A stretch of 64,000 nucleotides of DNA, taken from positions 16,046,878-16,110,877 of the forward strand of contig OY829326.1 of NCBI GenBank assembly GCA_963691655.1, read 5' to 3'. The DNA comes from Toxonevra muliebris (Eukaryota > Arthropoda > Insecta > Diptera > Pallopteridae). Shown piece after piece: positions 57,521 through 64,000 of this stretch. Below the pieces are notes generated by a model. The model ran no database searches. It saw nothing but the letters and a program-made list of their open reading frames with translations, and was not told the DNA's origin. Each line of letters starts with the position of its first letter. Position 1 is the first letter of the stretch. The translations under genes and the position numbers were made by a program.

Positions 57521-59125
57521 GTAGTTTCACCAAGGCGTATTTAACAGGGTGAAGTCATCTCAGAGTGTAAAAGTTATAGCAAAGAATATATAATACATAG
57601 AAGGCGCATCACGAATAAATTTATTTGCACAAAAATTTTATTCTATGGAGCCATAACTGCCTCCAGTTTACACTCAAAATTCAGTTGTTCTCATAAAACC
57701 AATGAGTGGTTGAAATAGTTTGTTTCTCTTTGTTGTTGGCTTTGTTTAATGAGAGGTTCTTTTTCTTTCATGTTTCTTTTTTTTTTTTTGGTTTTCGTGC
57801 TAGTAATATGAGCTGGTATTTTCATTATTTAGCAGAATTTATATCGCAAAGCCGGTGTGCTTTTATGTATGGCACAGATTATAAAATTCAAATCCCAAGT
57901 TGTGACGCGAAAAAGTAGGTATTTTTCAAGATTTTTTTCAGGTAAAATAATAAAGTTTTTTATAAAAACTATTTATTATCTAAAAGTACATGTATTGAAC
58001 TTAACTTTAACTAATCTCTATTCAAAAATATTTAAAACTTTATGAGTTATGAGCGATCCCGTCGACAAATCTAGAACATTTGAAATCCAAAAATGAAACG
58101 GATTTACTTTTATTATAAGATTATCTAGTGATTAATCGACGAATATGAAAAAATACGCATATTTAATAAAATCACCGACTGTTAAAGTTAACATTTCAAT
58201 TTTAACTAAAAAACACTGTTTCATTTGTAAAAAAAAAGTTTTCCCTCGATCAATCTTGATTACTATATATTTAAAAAGGATATAAATTTAAAAATAATCG
58301 GTTTAGAAGTTGTTGAGTAATCGTGGTCACCGACTTCAATAATGACTTTTTTGAGAAAAACGCTTTTAAAGTCTCAACTTACTTTAATGTCAAGAAGAAA
58401 ATGTTTTTGCAAATAACAAAGAGTCAAAAATTTTCTCAAATTTTCTCCGGATCAACTTAAAAATTTGTAGACATATTTTTGCAAAAAAAGTAGATTTTTT
58501 AAAAGTTACAACGGGAGGTGCCCCTTTCAAAACTTTCTAAATCGATTGATTTCAACTTTTTATGCTTTTTCGAATACAAAAAAAAAAATATTGCTAAAAA
58601 GAAATTTAGCTACGACCATAATTTTGGGTCACAAATTGAAAAAAAAAATTAATTAGGTTGGAAAGCAATATTGATACTTGGCAACAACGCAAAAAAAAAT
58701 CACCACATGTACCTACATATTCTCCGCAAAAAACCCATTAATATGAAACTATACGCCGTCTCACTTGGCAGTACTCTGTAATGATATGCGAGAGCCTAAG
58801 AAAAAAAACACCATGAGAGTGCATGCAAAATAAATGAGTGGTTTTGCTCTTCCTCTTTACTACGACCGCCCGCACTCGAAACGAAAGAAACATATTTTGG
58901 AAAAATTTTGAGAGATGCGCCTTCTATGTATTATATATTCTTTGGTTATAGTGTCAAAAACAGCTTCCGTTGTGAATACATAAAAATTGAATTTTGCCAC
59001 TACACATTTGTTTATTTACATTTTGCACTATTTTGACACTACAACAACAGGCTATTCAAATAAAATGAGAGACTTCGCAGAGATGGCTTCACCTCTTTGA
59101 ATACGCCTTGAGCTTCACTTTACAA
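57521..59125. mobile_element. Long foldback/TIR element
   Basis: The left arm, from 57521: GTAAAGT..., CAAGGCGTATTTAACAGGGT, GAAGTCATCTC, then AAAGAATATATAATACATAG and AAGGCGCATC to about 57612. The right arm complemented, from 59125: GTAAAGT, CAAGGCGTATTCAAAGAGGT, GAAGCCATCTC, about 115 unmatched bases, then AAAGAATATATAATACATAG and AAGGCGCATC to about 58915. The interior of about 1.3 kb is AT-rich with no recognisable transposase. The arms differ by an insertion or deletion in the middle. Ends are approximate because no target duplication is clear. Confidence 0.7.
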
Positions 59126-59129
59126 ATAT

Positions 59130-60545
59130 ATAGGTATAAGTTTATTTTATTCAGATTACTCTGATTTCGTCAAGTAGGTAACAATTCTAAACTTTTTAAA
59201 TAATAACTAAAACGTAAACATCGAACAAATATTATTCGAAAAATTTTTTTGTAGAGTACCCATCGTTCGAATTCTAGTAAATTTTCTTTCGAATCGAACC
59301 ACAGAGTAACCCCCCAAATAAAATATGGTTTCAAAATCATTACAGTTCATTGTCTTTGTACATTTTAATCTAGATTAAAATAAAATTTAAATTAAGAACT
59401 ATCACAAAGATCATAGCGGATTCCAAAACGGTCGTCTGGTCTGCCTATTCTGAATACTTTGTGGTCGTTTCCACTGACAATATCATTAAGCCGAATAAAA
59501 CGAATTTTTTCATGAAAATATTATTATTAAAAGTGAATAAGTTTATTGAAAGAAACTACAACTGTTTATCCTACTTTGCTACAAGGCTTTTTCAATGTTT
59601 CAACATAAAGCCTGGTGTGATTTCTGAATTTTTGAATGAAACTAATTTTCGTAATAAAAACCGCTTATGGCAATTATAAATTTTTCTTATATTATTTGAA
59701 ATTTAATATTAATATAAAATTAATTTAAAGAGTAAGTTGTTTTTCCAGGTATCAGAAGCATAATTGATAAAAAGAATATTACTCTGATGTGTTTATGTTT
59801 TGGTTTTTTTTTTTTTGGCATGCGTATTTATAGATAAGAAATTTTAAAAGGAGGGTAAGAATATGCGGGGAAAAAATGATAAAATATTTTGAATTTATTC
59901 TAATTATACTTTTCTATAGATATGCAAACAATCTTTGCCAAGTGAGAAAGATCAAAATAAAAGAATAGACCACGAAACATATACTACTTGATGGGTTGAT
60001 TTCTAGTACTCAAATATGAATAGTGGATACTAAGTACGTAAAGTACTTCTCTTTCAAATCAAACTTTACCAGCTGTAATGATTTTAAGAGGAAGTAGAGA
60101 CTTATTAACTTAAAGCTATATCCCAATGAGACTACAAAAATGAATTTATTTTTAAAAATTCCCTCGGACCGAATGTTGATGACAAAAACTTACCGTATTT
60201 ATAGAATTTCTTAGTTAGAGGGGCTGGGCTGTTAAACAATTCATCAACCAGAAATGTTTTCATGTACATAAATACAATAAATACTACAAAATAATTGAAA
60301 GTAAAATAAATTAAGGTTTTTAAGCTCAACTGTCTCAATTAAAATTATATAGTCATAGGTAGGGTGTTACAGTTTTGCTCATAACTTTATGAACAGGTAT
60401 AACACTAAAAATAAACCAGGACTGCAAGATTTGAGATAATTGAAAACAGGTAATGGTTTCCCTTGTACATTAGAGCGCTGAATTCAAATCGAGATGCACA
60501 ACTTTCGTATCACAGCAGAATTTCCAGAAATTTAAACCCACAAGT
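59130..60545. other. Non-coding stretch
   Basis: It contains a degraded fifth copy of the dispersed repeat at 59390-59460. The plus-strand frame 59461-59682 starts at its edge but has no family signature. Otherwise AT-rich. Confidence 0.45.
59390..59460 (+). repeat. Dispersed repeat family 'GGAACC hairpin', copy D (short, decayed)
   Basis: GAACTATCACAAAGATCA is followed by TAGCGGATTCCAAAACGGTC and GTCTGGTCTGCC. This matches the central blocks of copies A-C, but the GATGAGGAACCG stretch is deleted. Confidence 0.6.
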
Positions 60546-60546
60546 G

Positions 60547-60664
60547 CGAATAAAACCGAGAGAGTCCGCTTTTTTTCAACCGTTTGTCAGTTTTCGAAGA
60601 TTGCTCGAATAAAACCGAGAGAGTCCGCTTTTTTTCAACCGTTTGTCAGTTTTCGAAGATTGCT
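60547..60664. repeat. 59-bp exact tandem duplication
   Basis: Units 60547-60605 and 60606-60664 are identical and start CGAATAAAACCGAGAGAGTC. Perfect identity implies a recent event or an assembly artefact. Confidence 0.95.
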
Positions 60665-60669
60665 CGAAA

Positions 60670-61160
60670 CCTTGACGTAATGTGAAAATTTCGCATTCTG
60701 GTTCCAATTCAGTGCACTGAAAATTAGTAGGTACCCATTTTAAATCGTATTTAAAAAAATGGAAATTCCCAGGTCTGTGTAATTAATATTTAAAATACAT
60801 TTAGAGTGTCCACAGTGCCATATTAACTGATGTCTTAAAATTTGTCATCTATTAACTTGAAAACATTTTACCATCTGGTAATTTCTTGTTTTTCTTTTGT
60901 AGTAAACTGGCATCGCTAATTACCGGATTTTATTTACTTTGAAAAAACCGATCGAAGGAGAAAAGCTAGTAGAATTTCAAGAATTTTTTGTAAAGAAAAC
61001 AAGTTAAAAAAAAAACGTAATAATTTTCAGGAAAAGCTGAAACGTGTGCGCAAAGCGCGTCTTATAGAAAACGAAGCGAGAAAAAGAATCAGTAATTGTG
61101 AACTTTTTGCGCGATAACAGGATAATTGTGAAACCAACGGCTCAACTAACATGCGTATGT
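60670..61160. other. Non-coding stretch
   Basis: AT-rich, no gene recognised. Confidence 0.5.
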
Positions 61161-61162
61161 AT

Positions 61163-62291
61163 ACAGGGTGACAATCGTAAAGTGACGCACACATTTCAGC
61201 AGTTATTTTCAAAAGGACGTACTTCCATTAAGTACAATTAAATGTTAACATTGCTGAATATATAAGCATTCATTTGAACCCCACCCCATTCAATATAACC
61301 TCCTTTAGCCTGCACACATGCCTTCAATCGATCCGGAAATCGTAAGACTGTTCGCCGCAAGACTTCCTGATCAATTTCAGTCCAGGCTTTCTCTAATGAA
61401 TTTGTCAGCGACTCCAGACTGTGGTGTTGAGATGCACAAGCCTTACTCTTTAAAATACTCCAAATAGAGTAGTCCATTGGATTCTGGGGAGTATGGTGGC
61501 CATTCTTGAGATGTTATGAATCCAGAAAAATTGTCTTTTATCCATGTTTGCGTTAATTTTGCCATGTGGGAAGGTGCAGAATCTTGCTGGAAAGTCCAGT
61601 TTTCGTTTCCAAATGTATCTTGGGCCCAGGGAAGAACATGTTCATTTAAAATGCTCCGATAAACAACCTGGTCAATTTTAACACCTTCTTCAACGAATAT
61701 TAGAGGGGTTCTGGCATTAGCGGAAACTCCAGCCCATACCATAACGGAAGCTGGCTTTTGAACTCGGCCAACAGTCCTATTTTGTTGCGATGATGATGTT
61801 AGCCACATTCGGTCATTTTGCGCATTGAAATGTTGTTCAACCGTGAAAATTTTTTCATTTATAAACAAGTTATTTTCAACATTTTTTAACGCGGAGGAGC
61901 GTAGCAACGCCTTGCATCTTTGCAGTCGCAAATCTTTCTTTTTTTGTGTCAGATCTTGAGCTTTCGGAGCTTGTTCGGCTTAAGATTAAACTTTGATTTT
62001 GCAATGATTCGCACTGTTTTTACGGTTTACTCCCACTTCCTTAGCGATTTTTCTCATTGAGCGCCTTGGATTTCGCTTGATTCGTTTACGAATTTTTTCT
62101 GTTAAACCAGTAGTGGCAACTGTTGAAAATTTTCCCCGGTCTCCATCTCCAAAACCCCCAGTTTCATTATATCAAATAATAGCTCGGTCTACCGTACGAC
62201 TTGACAAATTTAAAGCCTTTGCAATTTGACGGCTACTATAATTTGCCAAATTAAATTTCATAATTTCACGACGAATATTTTCCTTGCCCAT
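61163..62291 (-). mobile_element. Tc1/mariner-superfamily element of the DD37D (maT) type, broken
   Basis: The transposase starts at ATG 62291 (MGKENIRREIMKFNLANYSS) with paired helix-turn-helix-like segments: SSRQIAKALNLSSRTVDRAI, and IRKRIKRNPRRSMRKIAKE. A frameshift near 61965 leads into QRCKALLRSSALKN, then VMVWAGVSANARTPLIFVEE (first Asp region upstream is altered) and WTFQQDSAPSHMAKLTQ. It reaches SPESN, where a 1-bp loss at about 61478-61485 shifts frame. The shifted frame continues MDYSIWSILKSKAC to KAKGGYIE-like AKGGYIEWGGV. Restoring spacing on paper, 37 residues separate the second and third Asp, the maT signature. TACAGGGTGACAATCGTAAA at 61163 resembles the maT terminal repeat; the partner beyond 62291 was not found. 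Confidence 0.85.
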
Positions 62292-62299
62292 TTTTATGG

Positions 62300-63440
62300 A
62301 AATTTCAAAATGTAATAACAAAAATTCAAATGAAATTTAAAGCAAGCTGGAGTGGGCACTAGTGCACCGAAAAGTAAAAAAAAAAAAATATTTATAAATT
62401 TGTAACTAAACGTAGAACGCGATTATAGAAATTTTATAACGTAATACAAAAAATTTGATTGTATGCTCTAGAACTTCAAACATTTATGTTATGAAATACG
62501 GTGCTACATTTATCATATTACCACAAGGAATGTTTGAAGGGTGTGCGAAAAAAATAACAAAAAATTATTTAATTTGCTATACTCGTATCGGTGTTTTTTT
62601 TTTGTTGACATAAATATTTACATACGTTTAATGTTTACATTTCAGTCTGATGAGAAATAAATGCCATAGGTGTTTATTTATATCTGCAGTCTTGAAATTG
62701 AATTATATCAAGATTATCATATGTAAAATAATCACTTAACAACAACAAAATATTTCTACTGAAAAATATAAGCAATCAATCACATGATGAGAATGTTATA
62801 GTCTCTGAAGTAGATACAATGTTGTGAAAATAATAATAAGATATGGAAAAATATTAAAAATCGTTTTTGTTAATAATGAAAATGTGAGATCCCCTTCGAT
62901 TTTATGTCATTTTAACACTCCGGAATTTGCTGGGCAGCAATATTGCAATAATGTGTAAAGAAACAAAAAATATATTTGTATGTATGTGTATAAATAACAA
63001 AGTACTAATAAAAATGTGTGTGCGTGACTTGTTAAGCTTAAAAATTATAATATTTCAGCTGCAGACCAATTTATTACAGCTATGCATGCATGCTACATCT
63101 ATATACAATATAAGGAAATTTTATGATTCACCCACTACAAAAACTTTGTATTTACCAGAGTAAAAACCTGTCTCGTTGCATACATTCTTTATACATTCAA
63201 ATAACAAAGAGTGCAATTACTTAAGGTGTAGCCAGCTACAAATGTTAATTTTTATTTTCCAGCGTAATATAAGTATATAATATATAATAATAAAAATTCT
63301 CAAAACAAACAAATTAGTCGTATGTTTGTGGAATATTAGCTCAACCCTTATTTAAAATTAAAGAAAATTAATTAAAAGTGTATGTAGAAAAAAAATTAGC
63401 ATTTCACTAATAGCAATAACATAAATTAACATTATTTTGG
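62300..63440. other. Non-coding stretch
   Basis: AT-rich with A/T homopolymers (62378-62388, 62595-62604). No gene or complete repeat. Confidence 0.5.
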
Positions 63441-63447
63441 CACGAAG

Positions 63448-64000
63448 TTCAATAACCTCACCCGGCAACAAGTTTATTGTATTGTGCACTGTGGAAAAAT
63501 ATTCAAATTAAAAGAAGGCAGAAATATTTAGGCATGTAAGTAAAAATTAAGTTTAGATGAAGTGGCAAGGGATGAGAGTCTGGAATTAAATGAAATCATT
63601 ATGAGGGTGTGCTATTCTGAAAGTTTGTATTGCGAACTTTGTGGCTTAATATGCCATCTCTATGTGTATTAGATTTTGATCCCACTGGCGCCAGTAACCG
63701 TTCTTCGTAATTATCCTTATTCAGTTTTTCACGGACAGACACAACATAGCCACAAAGAAAAGTCTGTTATTTATTTTCGCTTCGATTGCGCTATTAGTAA
63801 ATTCAACTAATGAACAATAGCAGATTCAGAGGTTATGAAAGGAATAGTTAATAAGATTTAAGCATATTCGTTCTTTCAATAACCCCACCTATCAACAAGT
63901 TTATTGTCCTGTGGCGGAAAATTAAAACTTAGAGCCACAAAACAAGAAACATATGTAGACATGCAAGCACAGATTAGGTTTACATGTAGTGGAGAGGTTC
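63448..64000. repeat. Large direct repeat, period about 427 bp, cut by window edge
   Basis: TTCAATAACCTCACCCGGCA then ACAAGTTTATTGT at 63448 recurs as TTCAATAACCCCACCTATCA then ACAAGTTTATTGT at 63875. Similarity continues over about 120 bp (GGCATGTAAG-type and TTTAGATGAAGTGG / TTTACATGTAGTGG) to the edge. The intervening sequence is non-coding. It may be the start of a tandem array. Confidence 0.65.

Noticed and set aside
1..64000. Endogenous virus, LTR retrotransposon or CRISPR array
   Set aside because: No gag/protease/integrase motifs, paired LTRs, viral capsid or polymerase genes, or regularly spaced repeats with unique spacers were seen.

Overview
The window is eukaryotic, AT-rich and gene-poor. 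It looks like a higher dipteran (fly), most plausibly a tephritid-type fruit fly with a large repeat-rich genome. That rests on (CAA)n and (CAG)n microsatellites, short AT-rich introns, a Drosophila-like translation start context, abundant mariner/Tc1, R1 and RNase-H-bearing LINE remnants, and a fly-style GT31 glycosyltransferase with long Q/N runs. Species is inferred, not read. No operons, CRISPR arrays, rRNA genes or functional tRNA genes are visible.

Host genes: (1) one complete coding exon of a beta-1,3-galactosyltransferase-family (GT31) type II membrane enzyme on the minus strand (34648-36450), with a splice acceptor in its 5' leader near 36803; (2) the first two coding exons of an unidentified minus-strand gene (21231-21281 and 10569-10668), separated by an intron of about 10.6 kb, with the rest probably beyond the left edge.

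Everything else that can be read is mobile or repeated DNA. LINE remnants lie at 1960-2440, 23389-24830 (R1-like, one long open frame), 31223-31598, 37615-38890, 43430-44306, 44420-45420 and 48100-48960. DNA transposons with recognisable transposase are two mariners (39540-40836 and 52290-53357) and one DD37D (maT-type) element (61163-62291), all broken. Non-autonomous inverted-repeat elements are numerous: 12853-13107, 13398-13810, 15341-15938, about 16729-17622, 32822-33199, 37860-38572 (TTAA target), 41583-42080, 49576-51236, 56991-57154 and 57521-59125. tRNA-derived SINEs cluster at 18.0-18.9 kb and also occur at 7.9, 8.7 and 31.7 kb. One insertion is a head-to-tail dimer of two different tRNA-derived SINEs bounded by a single 12-bp target-site duplication.

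The strongest candidates for something undescribed are the dimeric SINE, the 1.66-kb element carrying six same-strand copies of a 15-bp motif, a nested tandem/inverted repeat at 12.85-13.1 kb, a five-copy dispersed family with a conserved short hairpin, and a two-hexamer satellite at 5.3-5.8 kb. The host genes do not form a pathway together; the window is mostly intron and intergenic sequence colonised by transposons.
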